A stretch of DNA of 20,027 nt from Armatimonadota bacterium (GCA_023474015.1 JAMCYN010000151.1:1-20027); one strand, 5' to 3'; positions 6,149 to 14,240 are shown, numbered from the stretch's first letter. The notes: generated by a model from the letters alone, not told the origin. Numbers and translations: made by a program.

Positions 6149-7432
6149 TTGATTGATACACTGATTGCGGCGGCGAGGCGGCGGCGCGCCGAACTGCTGT
6201 TCATATTTTTTGTCGATATCATCTACTTCTTCAGCTATTTCCAGCGGGTGGCGATTCCCGGCACAGTATTCGATGAGATACAGAGGGATTTGTCGCTGTC
6301 GTCCGTCGCCGTCACCTCGCTGGGGGCTATCTATCTATATCTGTACGGTGGCTTACAGATATTCTGCGGGATGTCGATCGACCGCTTCGGCGTGCTGAAG
6401 GCCATCGTCCTCGCCGGTGCGCTGTTAAGCGTGGGCTCGATACTCTTCCCGCTGTCGCACAGCCTGTACGCATTATATGCGACCAGGGCGCTGGTAGGCA
6501 TCGGGTCCAGCCTGGTGTTCCTGTGCATCATAAAGGAAGTCGATACGCGGTTCAACGGGCCGAACTTCTCGATGTTTCTTTCCATGTCGCTTGTGATCGG
6601 CTGTGCCGGGGGCTTGTTCGGCACGTTTCCATTCGAGCGGATCGTAAGCCTATATGGATGGCGACAGGGCCTGCTGGGAGTAGGTGTGTGTTCAGTCCTT
6701 GCATTGGCGTGTGTCATCTACTTCGGATTGAGAGCACCCGCCCTACCCAATGCATGCGCGAGTGAATCGGTGGGGGCACTCTGGGCTGTGCTGAGCAACC
6801 CAGCGTCCCACCCGGTCGTTATCGCCAGCGCGACTCTCTTTGGAGGCTACTTCCTGGTGCAATCGACTATCGGCAAGAAGCTGCTCGAGGATTGTTTCGG
6901 CCTCAGTTCGGGGGTAGCCGCGCTCTACACGTTTGCCATGATGCTGGCCGCCATGACCAGCGCCGGGCTGAGCGGGTTCATATCCAGATTGATCGGCAAC
7001 CGGCGCAAGCCCCTCCAGCTTATCACGACCGCGCTGGCCGTGATTGCATCGGTCGCCATGGTCTTCAATCTCTGGCGCGCATTCAACCCAGGTTTGGCAC
7101 TGGCCTGCTATATTGCGCTGGGGACGGCCGCAGGCGTATCGCCGATGTTCACCTGCTCTATGAGAGAACTCAACCGTAGCGACTCCGCCGCGACATCAGT
7201 GGGCGCAATGAACAGCGTGGCCTATCTGACGGTCGGGGTCCTGATCACCGCCGCCGGGTTGGTGCAGCACCAGTTCGAGGGGCAGGCGGTAGTGACCCAT
7301 ACCGCGCTTCGGTACCCGCCGGCGGCCTATCAACTGATCTTCATCGGCATTTGCGGCGTATCGCTGTGTTCGCTGATTGCGTCGCTGCTAATCAGGGAGA
7401 CATGCGGCCGCAACGCGTGGAGCGGCGAGTAA
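6149..7432 (+). CDS. Major facilitator superfamily (MFS) transporter
   Basis: An inner-membrane secondary transporter of about 427 residues with around 12 hydrophobic segments, the usual MFS size. The family motif between TM2 and TM3 is seen as YGGLQIFCGMSIDRFGVLKAI, a variant of G-x3-D-R-x-G-x-R. A charged cytoplasmic loop lies mid-protein, and a second related motif is GFISRLIGNRRKP. I prefer the TTG at 6149 because GGAAGGAAGG (6131-6140) sits eight bases before it. An in-frame ATG at 6095 would add 18 basic residues and has only a weak ribosome site. The gene stands alone between two repeat modules. Substrate cannot be inferred. Confidence 0.87.
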   Translation: MIDTLIAAARRRRAELLFIFFVDIIYFFSYFQRVAIPGTVFDEIQRDLSLSSVAVTSLGAIYLYLYGGLQIFCGMSIDRFGVLKAIVLAGALLSVGSILFPLSHSLYALYATRALVGIGSSLVFLCIIKEVDTRFNGPNFSMFLSMSLVIGCAGGLFGTFPFERIVSLYGWRQGLLGVGVCSVLALACVIYFGLRAPALPNACASESVGALWAVLSNPASHPVVIASATLFGGYFLVQSTIGKKLLEDCFGLSSGVAALYTFAMMLAAMTSAGLSGFISRLIGNRRKPLQLITTALAVIASVAMVFNLWRAFNPGLALACYIALGTAAGVSPMFTCSMRELNRSDSAATSVGAMNSVAYLTVGVLITAAGLVQHQFEGQAVVTHTALRYPPAAYQLIFIGICGVSLCSLIASLLIRETCGRNAWSGE

Positions 7433-7440
7433 GACGCGAA

Positions 7441-7547
7441 GGGATTCTCATCGCGAAAACCCGAAATCCCGAAAACCCGAAAGGGGAAGGGACGGGATTC
7501 GGAAATCCCGGATTGGCTTTTGGGTGGCGATTCGGAAATCGCCACCC
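7441..7547. repeat. Inverted repeats downstream of the MFS gene
   Basis: A CGAAAACCCGAAATCC-type stretch (about 7453-7483) is the reverse complement of the TTTCGGGTTTTCGCCC-type stretch at 7878-7905. Two perfect hairpins follow: GGGATTCGGAAATCCC (7494-7509), and 11-base arms GGGTGGCGATT / AATCGCCACCC (7522-7547) around a four-base loop. The second is strong but has no T-tract directly after it, so a terminator role is possible but unproven. Confidence 0.65.
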
Positions 7548-7605
7548 ATCAGCTGTACCTTCTTTTTCCCTTTTCTCTATTTCCCGTTGCTTACTCACAC
7601 CTCCG

Positions 7606-7925
7606 TAAGCCCTGAGTAGCCCCAGTGAAGTGATTGATTTTTCACCAAGCTTGATGGGGCGTATCGAAGGGCGGCTCCGAAGATACAGCCTTTGGTGCGG
7701 AGTTACCGGCCCTTCGATACGCCCACATACGTCATCTGTAATAGATAACTTCTGTTGGGCTACTCAGGGCCTACGGTTCTCTGTTGCCTATTGCCTGTTG
7801 CCTATTTCTCTGTTCGTCCGGATTTGCAATCCGGGACGAAAAAGGCAATCCGGGGATTTATAATCCCTCCCTTCCCTTTTCGGGTTTTCGCCCTTTCGGG
7901 CTTTCGTAGAGAAATTCCCTTCCCT
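7606..7925. repeat. Right copy of the composite intergenic repeat module
   Basis: Same order as the left copy: CCCTGAGTAGCCCC (7610-7623), perfect 16-base arms GGGCGTATCGAAGGGC (7657-7672) and GCCCTTCGATACGCCC (7709-7724), GGGCTACTCAGGGCC (about 7756-7770), then the TTTCGGG stretch ending in GAAATTCCCTT. This copy also contains two short hairpins (7816-7837, 7853-7867) of the class seen at 18001-18123. From 7433 to 8101 I find no convincing gene. Confidence 0.75.
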
Positions 7926-8004
7926 CGCCTTATGTGCGCGATGTGGGGCTTAAGGATTATAGGTATGTACCTTAAATTATCGTCATAATCAAGGAGGAAA
8001 GTAC

Positions 8005-8075
8005 TGGCTCAGCGTATAATTAGTGAGTATCCACTAATTGCTTTGTGGGCTGGCGACGCGTGCTGAGCTGAGCCA
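8005..8075 (+). promoter_or_regulatory. Nested inverted repeats in the leader of the respiratory operon
   Basis: An outer pair TGGCTCAGC (8005-8013) / GCTGAGCCA (8067-8075) encloses an inner pair AATTAGTG (8018-8025) / CACTAATT (8032-8039). A -10-like TATAAT (8015-8020) abuts the inner pair, though no good -35 is seen. The inner palindrome could be an operator and the outer one an RNA leader structure. Both roles are inferred. Confidence 0.5.
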
Positions 8076-8101
8076 GGCTAGGCGGGAAGAGACGGTAAGA
8101 C

Positions 8102-8698
8102 GTGACCAAGAAGGTCAGATGGGCGATGGTAATTGACCTCCGGAAGTGCGTCGGCTGCCACAGTTGCTCTGTGTCGTGCAAGGCGGAGAATGATGTGCCA
8201 CCGAGCGTGTTCCGGTCATGGGTTAAAGTAATCGAGAAGGGCAGGTATCCGAACGTATCGAAGTCGTTCCTGCCTTCTCTTTGCAACAATTGTGAGAGTC
8301 CGATCTGCGTGCGGAACTGTCCCGTGGGCGCATCCTACAAGCGCGAGGACGGCATCGTGATGGTGGATCCGCACCGCTGCATCGGCTGCAAATACTGCAT
8401 GGCGAGCTGCCCCTACGATGTCCGCTATGTAAACCCCGTTCGCAAGATCGTGCAGAAATGCTTCTTCTGCCACCACAGGATAGACGCAGGCCTTATGCCG
8501 GCGTGCGTGGAGACCTGCATCGGGCGTGCGCGTGTGTTCGGCGACATGAACGACCCCACGAGCGACGTGGCGCAACTCCTCTCGACCGAGCCCGTGACGG
8601 CGCTTAAGCCGGAAATGGCCACCGAACCGAGAGTCTTCTACATCGGCGCGGATATGGAAGCCATGGACTCGGCAAAAGAGGGCATGGAGGAGGAGTAG
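8102..8698 (+). CDS. Four-cluster ferredoxin-type electron-transfer subunit (PsrB/NrfC/DmsB family)
   Basis: 198 residues, first gene of the respiratory operon. Sixteen Cys in four groups (16-19-22-26, 61-64-69-73, 93-96-99-103, 120-123-135-139) are arranged as in PsrB, NrfC and DmsB and should bind four [4Fe-4S] clusters. It would pass electrons between the NrfD-type membrane subunit and the Mo subunit encoded next. It lacks a signal peptide, as usual in this family; it probably rides out with the Tat-exported Mo subunit. The start is a GTG. The stop overlaps the next start by one base (TAGTG), and the GGAGGAGG near its end serves the next gene. Confidence 0.93.
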   Translation: MTKKVRWAMVIDLRKCVGCHSCSVSCKAENDVPPSVFRSWVKVIEKGRYPNVSKSFLPSLCNNCESPICVRNCPVGASYKREDGIVMVDPHRCIGCKYCMASCPYDVRYVNPVRKIVQKCFFCHHRIDAGLMPACVETCIGRARVFGDMNDPTSDVAQLLSTEPVTALKPEMATEPRVFYIGADMEAMDSAKEGMEEE

Positions 8699-9612
8699 TG
8701 GACATACAAGTCGTTTATAACACGCCGCACGAAATTCCCCTCGGAGTGCCCATCGCGGTATACTTCTATCTGACGGGCCTGTCCGCGGGATCATTCGTGG
8801 TATCGGTCATTTCGGTCATAGGGGGCAAGAAAGAGTTCAAGCCGCTGGGACGAATCGGTGCGGTTGCCGCGCCGATCCTGCTAATGCTGGCTCCGCTTTT
8901 CTTGATCGTGGACCTCGCGCAGCCGATGCGATTCTGGCACTTGTTCGTCTTCATGAACCCGCAGTCACCGATCACCTACGGCAGCTTCCTTTTGACGGCC
9001 TATCCTATCAACGGCCTCATCTACGCCTGGTTCCTGTTTAGAGGAGACCAGGGGCTGGCCAAGCTGTTTGGGATTCTAGGCATCCCACTCGCTGTCTGCA
9101 CGCACGGATACACGGGCTTTATCCTGGCTCTCGGCAAAGGGCGCGCGCTGTGGAGCACGGCGCTGATGCCGACCCTCTTTATCGTCTCGGCGATGGTCTC
9201 GGGGATAGGGCTGATGATAGTATTGGCGGCGCTGAGATGGAAGTATTTCTCCAGAAAAGTCGACCCGGAGGCGCGGGCGACAGACAGGGATTTGATTATC
9301 CGGCTCGGCAAGATACTCGGGGCCTGCGCGATATTCGACCTTTTCCTGATAGGCAACGACATCCTGGTGCTGGTGACTTCCAAGACCGAGGAACTCGCGG
9401 TCGCGCACCTGATATTGGCTGGAAGGTTCGCCCCGCTTTTTCTCGGCGTGGAGATACTATTGGGCGGGCTTTTGCCCGCATTTCTTGTCTTCTTTCCGGC
9501 GACAGCCAAGCGGCTCAGGTATAACTTCCTTGCCGCATGCCTGACACTTGTCGGCATTCTCGCGATGCGAATAGTAGTGGTCATAGCGGGGCAGTCAATT
9601 CCACTTCATTAG
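8698..9612 (+). CDS. NrfD/PsrC-family quinone-reactive integral membrane subunit
   Basis: 304 residues with eight or nine hydrophobic segments, the usual NrfD/PsrC size. Recognisable family features are VPIAVYFYLTGLSAGSFV near the N-terminus, LIVDLAQPMRFWHLF around residues 63-78, and SPITYGSFLLTAYPI. These proteins exchange electrons between the quinone pool and the ferredoxin subunit without haem. The GTG start overlaps the previous stop, with GGAGGAGG just upstream, so the two are coupled. Together with the flanking genes this makes a PsrABC-like complex. The direction of electron flow cannot be told from sequence. Confidence 0.93.
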   Translation: MDIQVVYNTPHEIPLGVPIAVYFYLTGLSAGSFVVSVISVIGGKKEFKPLGRIGAVAAPILLMLAPLFLIVDLAQPMRFWHLFVFMNPQSPITYGSFLLTAYPINGLIYAWFLFRGDQGLAKLFGILGIPLAVCTHGYTGFILALGKGRALWSTALMPTLFIVSAMVSGIGLMIVLAALRWKYFSRKVDPEARATDRDLIIRLGKILGACAIFDLFLIGNDILVLVTSKTEELAVAHLILAGRFAPLFLGVEILLGGLLPAFLVFFPATAKRLRYNFLAACLTLVGILAMRIVVVIAGQSIPLH

Positions 9613-9635
9613 AATTGATACAAACACAAAGGGGA

Positions 9636-9718
9636 AATGCAGAATGATGAATGCAGAATGCAGAATGAATGGAGGTCACTTCCCCATTCTGCATTCTTCA
9701 TTCTGCATTCTTCATTCG
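9636..9718. repeat. Imperfect inverted repeat inside the operon (GCAGAATG-type)
   Basis: The left arm (about 9636-9672) is built of AATGCAGAATG units and the right arm (about 9682-9718) of CATTCTGCATTCTTC units. They pair imperfectly around a short centre. It fills most of the 115-bp gap between the NrfD-type and Mo-enzyme genes, and its end runs into the GAGG ribosome site of the Mo gene. It looks like an inserted small repeat. Confidence 0.7.
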
Positions 9719-9727
9719 AGGTAGTTC

Positions 9728-12028
9728 ATGGGTAAGTTATCCAGACGCGATTTTATTAAGGGTTCGGCGGCGGTCCTGGGGGCCGTGTCGTCGGCCTGGG
9801 AAATATCCAACGCCGCCACTCTGAAGATGGGCGCCGGGGCGGTCAGTCGCACATCCAGACGCCCGCGCAAAGGCATTGTCTCCACGTGCCTGAATTGCCA
9901 CGCCCGGTGCGGGATTCTGGGTTATGAACGGGACGGTCAGTTAATGACCGTTGGGGGCAATCCCAACCACCCGAATAACCGGGGGCGCATGTGCGCCAAG
10001 GGACACGCGGGAATTAACATACTCTACGACCCGGACCGAATCCTCCACCCTATGAAGCGGGTCGGTGAGCGTGGGTCCGGCAAGTGGGAGCGGATCGATT
10101 GGGACCAGGCGCTGGACGAAGTCTCTCGCCGCATGTGGAACCTTGCCGCCGCCGGCAGGCAGGACGAGTTCGTATTTCTGAGCACCCGGGATATTACCAC
10201 CCAGGACTTCACCCGCCGGTTCTGCCATGCGTATGGCTCTCCCAACGCGCTGGTGAACGTGCCGCTGTCGGGCTGGAACAAGGGCTGCGCTCAGACGCTC
10301 ACGTGGGGCGCGCCGTTCGAGATCAGCGACGTCGCGAACACCCAATATATGCTGCTTTTTGGCGCGAACCCGTTCGAGGCGCACCTGCTTCGCACCAGCT
10401 TCGTGCAGCGCATCACCGAGGGCCGCGTCACAAAGATCGAGCACGACAAGGTGCATCGTGGGGCGAAAATGGTGACGTTCGACCCGCGCCTCTCCCAGAC
10501 GGCGGGAAAGAGCGACGAGTGGATCCCCATCAGACCCGGTACCGACGGCATAGTGGCGCTTGCGATGGCCAACGTGATAATGCGGGAGGGCCTGGCTGAT
10601 CTGGGATTCATCAACAAGTGGTGTAACTACCCGGCTGACAAGTTGGCATCCTACCTCAAGCCGTTTACTCCCGAAGAGGCGGAGCGTGAGTCCGGTGTGT
10701 CCGCCACGGACATTCGGCGAATCGCCATAGAGTTCGCCACCACCAAACCGGCCACGACGGTCTCCACCGGGGGTATCTCGAAGCACGAGAACGGCGTTCA
10801 GACGGAGCGCGCGGTGATGCTCCTCAATGCGATTACAGGTAACGTGGACGTGCGGGGCGGTTTCTGCCTTCCCAGGCGCTATCAGCTTTCCCAGCCGGGT
10901 CCCGTGCCTCCCGTGCCAAACAAGCCCTCGCCGTTCTTCGGACATGGGCTGCTGGGTTTGGAGGGCGAAGCGAGTTTCCTGAGCGCCCTTGACAACGGCG
11001 CGCCGGTCGATATTTGCATGCTCTACAAGGCCAACCCGTGCTACGAATGGCCTGATACTGATCGAGCTAGAGAGCTGTTCGCGGACGAGAAGCGCGTGCC
11101 GTTCGTGGTCGCCATCGACTCATTCATGACCGAGACAGCCGAGTACGCGGACATCATTCTGCCGGACGCCATGTATCTGGAGAAGACGGAACTGGAGACC
11201 CCGCCGTCATTTTCGATGGTGCCGATCATATCTCTAAGACAGCCCGTGGTGCCGCCGGCTGGAACCGTGCGAAGCATGCAGGAGATTCTCCTCGAACTGG
11301 CCAGAAAGGTCGGCGGCGAGATGAAGAACTACTTCGCCTTCGACAACTACCGCCAGTATCTCGAGGCGCAGATATCCGGCGTCGATGGGCTGGTCAGAGC
11401 GGGCGGGCTTAGATACCTGGAAGAGAAAGGGGTCTGGTTCGACTCCGCGAAGAAGCCGACATATCGCAGCTACGAGCAGCAGGGTTTCGCCACCCCATCC
11501 CGCAAGTTCGAGATCTACTCCGAGCGAATCGCGAAGGCGGGCGGCAGCGGGCTACCGGCCTACAAGCCGATACACAAGTCCGCTCAGCTCGAAGACGATG
11601 AGTTTATCCTTATCACCTACCAGTGGAACGTCCACACCCATGGCCGCACCGCCGACGCTATGTGGCTGTCGGAAATAGTCCACGCGAACCCGATGCTCAT
11701 CAACCAGGAAACAGGGGCGCGTCTGGGGCTAAAGACCGGAGACCGCGTGAAGGTGACCAGCCCCACCGGCGAGCTCACCATACCGGTCCGGCTGACCGAG
11801 GGGATACACCCCAAGACCGTCGCGATCTCCGACAGTTGCGGGCATTGGGCCTACGGGCACGTCGCGCAAGCCGAAAGTTTCAAGAGCAAATATCCCGAGA
11901 CGGAGCACATTTGGTGGACCAAGGAGGGAGAGGGCACGCATCCGAACCGGCTGATCGCGCACAAGCTGGACGAGTTGGGCGGCGGCGAAGCCTGGATGGA
12001 TACGAGAGTGAGGATACGTAAGTGCTAG
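9728..12028 (+). CDS. Tat-exported Mo-bis-MGD oxidoreductase catalytic subunit (PsrA/TtrA/DmsA superfamily)
   Basis: 766 residues. A twin-arginine leader (SRRDFIKGSAAVLGA) predicts folded export to the periplasmic side. C54, C57, C61 and C89 (CLNCHARC, then MCAKG) form the N-terminal [4Fe-4S] site of DMSO-reductase-superfamily enzymes. The body follows the family plan, ending in a dinucleotide-binding domain (LGLKTGDRVKVTSPTGE, HPKTVAISDSCGHWAYG, AWMDTRVRIRK). The metal ligand is unclear: at the position of Cys in thiosulfate/polysulfide reductases (eight after GSPN) there is Ser181, and a Cys follows at 187 (NVPLSGWNKGCAQTL). Substrate is therefore not assignable; sulfur-compound, arsenic or tetrathionate enzymes are all related. 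An ATG with GAGG six bases upstream sets the start. The stop overlaps the next gene by seven bases. Confidence 0.92.
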   Translation: MGKLSRRDFIKGSAAVLGAVSSAWEISNAATLKMGAGAVSRTSRRPRKGIVSTCLNCHARCGILGYERDGQLMTVGGNPNHPNNRGRMCAKGHAGINILYDPDRILHPMKRVGERGSGKWERIDWDQALDEVSRRMWNLAAAGRQDEFVFLSTRDITTQDFTRRFCHAYGSPNALVNVPLSGWNKGCAQTLTWGAPFEISDVANTQYMLLFGANPFEAHLLRTSFVQRITEGRVTKIEHDKVHRGAKMVTFDPRLSQTAGKSDEWIPIRPGTDGIVALAMANVIMREGLADLGFINKWCNYPADKLASYLKPFTPEEAERESGVSATDIRRIAIEFATTKPATTVSTGGISKHENGVQTERAVMLLNAITGNVDVRGGFCLPRRYQLSQPGPVPPVPNKPSPFFGHGLLGLEGEASFLSALDNGAPVDICMLYKANPCYEWPDTDRARELFADEKRVPFVVAIDSFMTETAEYADIILPDAMYLEKTELETPPSFSMVPIISLRQPVVPPAGTVRSMQEILLELARKVGGEMKNYFAFDNYRQYLEAQISGVDGLVRAGGLRYLEEKGVWFDSAKKPTYRSYEQQGFATPSRKFEIYSERIAKAGGSGLPAYKPIHKSAQLEDDEFILITYQWNVHTHGRTADAMWLSEIVHANPMLINQETGARLGLKTGDRVKVTSPTGELTIPVRLTEGIHPKTVAISDSCGHWAYGHVAQAESFKSKYPETEHIWWTKEGEGTHPNRLIAHKLDELGGGEAWMDTRVRIRKC

Positions 12029-13527
12029 GTTTACTCGAAAGGCTCTTGCACATCATACTACACATGCCGGTGCGGAAAGTGGTCCGCTTTATACCGTTCA
12101 TCGCCATCGCAGCGGTGATTCCATTGGCGGGGTTGGCCTATTTCACAAGCCGAAACCCGATCTACTGCTCCAACTGCCACTACAAGTCGCACGAGCCTGA
12201 GCTTTGGCGGGAGTCGCTGGTTCATCCCAAGAGTGTCAACTGCATCGACTGCCACGCGACCAGCCGGGGTATTATCCTCAGAAACTTCTCGGCCCAACCG
12301 GCTCGCGTAAACCCCAACTGTATGCGCTGCCACAAACTGGAGGACGTCAAGAAGATCGGCGCTCCGGGCTACCGCTTCCTGAAGAACCCCAACAAGATTC
12401 GTATACCGCACGAACTGCATGTGGTGCAGCTCGGCGCTAACTGTACTGACTGCCATTATAACATCGTCCACGACCACCGCGAGCACAAGACCAATCGCCC
12501 GCCGATGGAGGGGTGTCTGAATCAGTGCCACACAGCCGACGCACAGAATTGCCGAAAATGTCATCCGGCCGGGACCGTCGCGCCCCCCATCAGTCGAACG
12601 CTTGAGACCGATACCTGTAAGAACTGCCACGACGGCTTCATCGACAAGGCGCTGAAGTTCGACGGGCGCGAGTACCGGCACGCCAAGCACATCCAGAACG
12701 GCATACTCTGCGGCTATTGCCACTCGAATGCCATCGTACACGGCCGCATTCTCATAAAAGCGGAGGAATGTAACCGTTGCCACGAGACTAAGAAGCCCGC
12801 CACCCACGGCGCGAACTGGCTGAACGCGCACGGCAAGACGGCTAAGGCCTCGACGGAAGTATGTAAGACCTGCCATCAGCCAAGGTTCTGCGACGCGTGT
12901 CACGGAATCCAGATGCCTCACGTCCCCGGATGGCGAGCCGAACACGGCAAGGCCGGAGTGGCCTCGGGGACGGTTTGCGCCAAGTGCCATACGCGCGATT
13001 CATGCCGGGCGTGCCACATGACTATGTCGAAGTCTCCGCACGGGCCGGGCTGGAAATCGTCCCACGGGATTACGGCAAGGGCTTCGAAGCAGCCGTGCGC
13101 GAACTGTCACACGAACAAGTTCTGCTCGGATTGCCATGGCGTTACAATGCCGCACCCAACGCGTTGGATAGAGGAGCACGGAAAGAATGCGATCTCCAAC
13201 GCGGGGCTGTGCTCAAGCTGCCATTCGACCGGCAAGAAGAACGACTGCGCAAACTGCCACAGGAGCCGCAAGCCGGGGTTCCATAACGCGGCGGACTGGA
13301 AGCAGAATCACCCGAATATGGGCAAGCAGAAGCAGACTCTTTGCCAGCTATGCCACGGAAAGGATAGCTGCATGGACTGCCATAAGACCCCCATGCCGCA
13401 CGCATCCGATTGGATGATGACTCACAAATCGCATGGAGCCAGTTTCAAGAAGGGGGCATTCTGCTTTAACTGCCACCAGAAGGATTTCTGCTCGAAGTGT
13501 CACGATATGAGCAACCTGCCGAAGTAG
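12022..13527 (+). CDS. Membrane-anchored multihaem cytochrome c, NapC/NirT-like N-terminus, about 21 haem motifs
   Basis: 501 residues. A single N-terminal hydrophobic segment (FIPFIAIAAVIPLAGLAYF, about residues 24-42) is followed by YCSNCHYKSHEP, as in NapC/NirT quinol dehydrogenases, so it is probably anchored and faces outward. By eye I count 20 CXXCH motifs plus one CXXXCH (CLNQCH, 12514-12531). The second half is a tandem array of about 40-residue units, C-x2-CH-x4-C-x2-CHG-x2-MPH-x4-W-x3-HGK, whose extra His residues are plausible distal ligands. GTG start with AGGA seven bases before it, overlapping the Mo gene. The last 69 residues are nearly the same as those of the cytochrome b fusion downstream. 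Likely role: electron conduit between the Mo complex, the quinone pool and other haem proteins. Confidence 0.93.
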   Translation: MLGLLERLLHIILHMPVRKVVRFIPFIAIAAVIPLAGLAYFTSRNPIYCSNCHYKSHEPELWRESLVHPKSVNCIDCHATSRGIILRNFSAQPARVNPNCMRCHKLEDVKKIGAPGYRFLKNPNKIRIPHELHVVQLGANCTDCHYNIVHDHREHKTNRPPMEGCLNQCHTADAQNCRKCHPAGTVAPPISRTLETDTCKNCHDGFIDKALKFDGREYRHAKHIQNGILCGYCHSNAIVHGRILIKAEECNRCHETKKPATHGANWLNAHGKTAKASTEVCKTCHQPRFCDACHGIQMPHVPGWRAEHGKAGVASGTVCAKCHTRDSCRACHMTMSKSPHGPGWKSSHGITARASKQPCANCHTNKFCSDCHGVTMPHPTRWIEEHGKNAISNAGLCSSCHSTGKKNDCANCHRSRKPGFHNAADWKQNHPNMGKQKQTLCQLCHGKDSCMDCHKTPMPHASDWMMTHKSHGASFKKGAFCFNCHQKDFCSKCHDMSNLPK

Positions 13528-13550
13528 GATGCTTGTCATCCTGTAAGACA

Positions 13551-13653
13551 CTTGTCATCCTGAGCGTAGCGAAGGATCTGCTTTGCACAGAAGGCTACGA
13601 ATATAACGAAGGGCTAACAGCAGATTCTTCGCCTTCGGCTCAGAATGACAAGG
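13551..13653. repeat. Inverted repeat of the TGTCATCCTGAGCG type inside the operon
   Basis: The left arm (13552-13582) holds TGTCATCCTGAGCG, GCGAAGGATCTGCT; the right arm (13618-13653) is its imperfect reverse complement, AGCAGATTCTTCGCC and GGCTCAGAATGACA. A partial further copy (TTGTCATCCTG) lies at 13533-13543. Repeats of this kind recur between genes in many environmental bacterial genomes. It fills most of the 181-bp gap before the Rieske gene and has no coding content. Confidence 0.78.
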
Positions 13654-13708
13654 TATAAGGCTCAGAATGATAGAAGGGTACCTGGGCGGGTTCTGTGAGG
13701 TAGGCTGA

Positions 13709-14236
13709 ATGGGAAACAAACAAGATGTCCTTCAGTCCGACATCGGCGAACACGTGGTCGAGGAAGTCGACTCGCCGTCCAGGCGCCGGTTGCTCGGATT
13801 TCTCGCGGGAACGCTCGTGGCGATCACGGGCGCGGGTATCGCCGCGCCGCTCGCGGGCATGTTTCTGTCTCCACTCTTCCAGCGGCGGAAGGAGTTGTGG
13901 CTCAATCTGGGGGAGCTCAAAGATGTTGCCCCGGAGCAGCCCACCAGGTTCGTCTATAAGTATGTCCGCATGGATGGATGGTTCGAGAAGACCATCTACG
14001 GGACCGCCTACGCCGTCCGCAATGGGGCCAACGTCAAGGTCCTGTCGAACATCTGCACCCACCTCGGCTGCGGCGTTCGGTGGGATGACGACAAGAAGAG
14101 CTTCCTTTGCCCATGCCACAACGGCGTCTTCGACCGAAATGGGACGGTCGTTTCCGGACCGCCGCCTAAGCCGCTAAGAACGTTCACGACCAGAATAGCC
14201 AAGGGCAAGATTCAGATCAAGGTCGAGGAGGCTTAG
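13709..14236 (+). CDS. Rieske [2Fe-2S] protein of a cytochrome bc/b6f-type complex
   Basis: 175 residues. Cluster box 1 is CTHLGC (C116, H118, disulfide C121) and box 2 is CPCHNG (C134, H137, disulfide C136), all ligands present. A Tat-like leader and membrane anchor (SRRRLLGFLAGTLVAITGAG, from residue 24) precede the soluble domain. It accepts electrons from quinol at the outer quinol-oxidising site and hands them to a c-type haem. The cytochrome b gene starts four bases after the stop, and GGAGG near the end of this gene serves it, so they form one translational unit. Confidence 0.95.
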   Translation: MGNKQDVLQSDIGEHVVEEVDSPSRRRLLGFLAGTLVAITGAGIAAPLAGMFLSPLFQRRKELWLNLGELKDVAPEQPTRFVYKYVRMDGWFEKTIYGTAYAVRNGANVKVLSNICTHLGCGVRWDDDKKSFLCPCHNGVFDRNGTVVSGPPPKPLRTFTTRIAKGKIQIKVEEA

Positions 14237-14240
14237 CGAG

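Noticed and set aside
5829..7925. Insertion sequence or composite transposon around the MFS gene
   Set aside because: No transposase frame, no terminal inverted repeats at matching ends and no clear target duplication; only intergenic repeats are seen.
9941..10945. Long antisense open frame opposite the Mo-enzyme gene
   Set aside because: It is a shadow of a GC-rich real gene with strong motifs on the other strand; its translation has no recognisable domain or ribosome site.
12058..12990. Long antisense open frame opposite the multihaem cytochrome
   Set aside because: The plus-strand frame has a regular haem-motif array; the antisense product is low-complexity and lacks family features.
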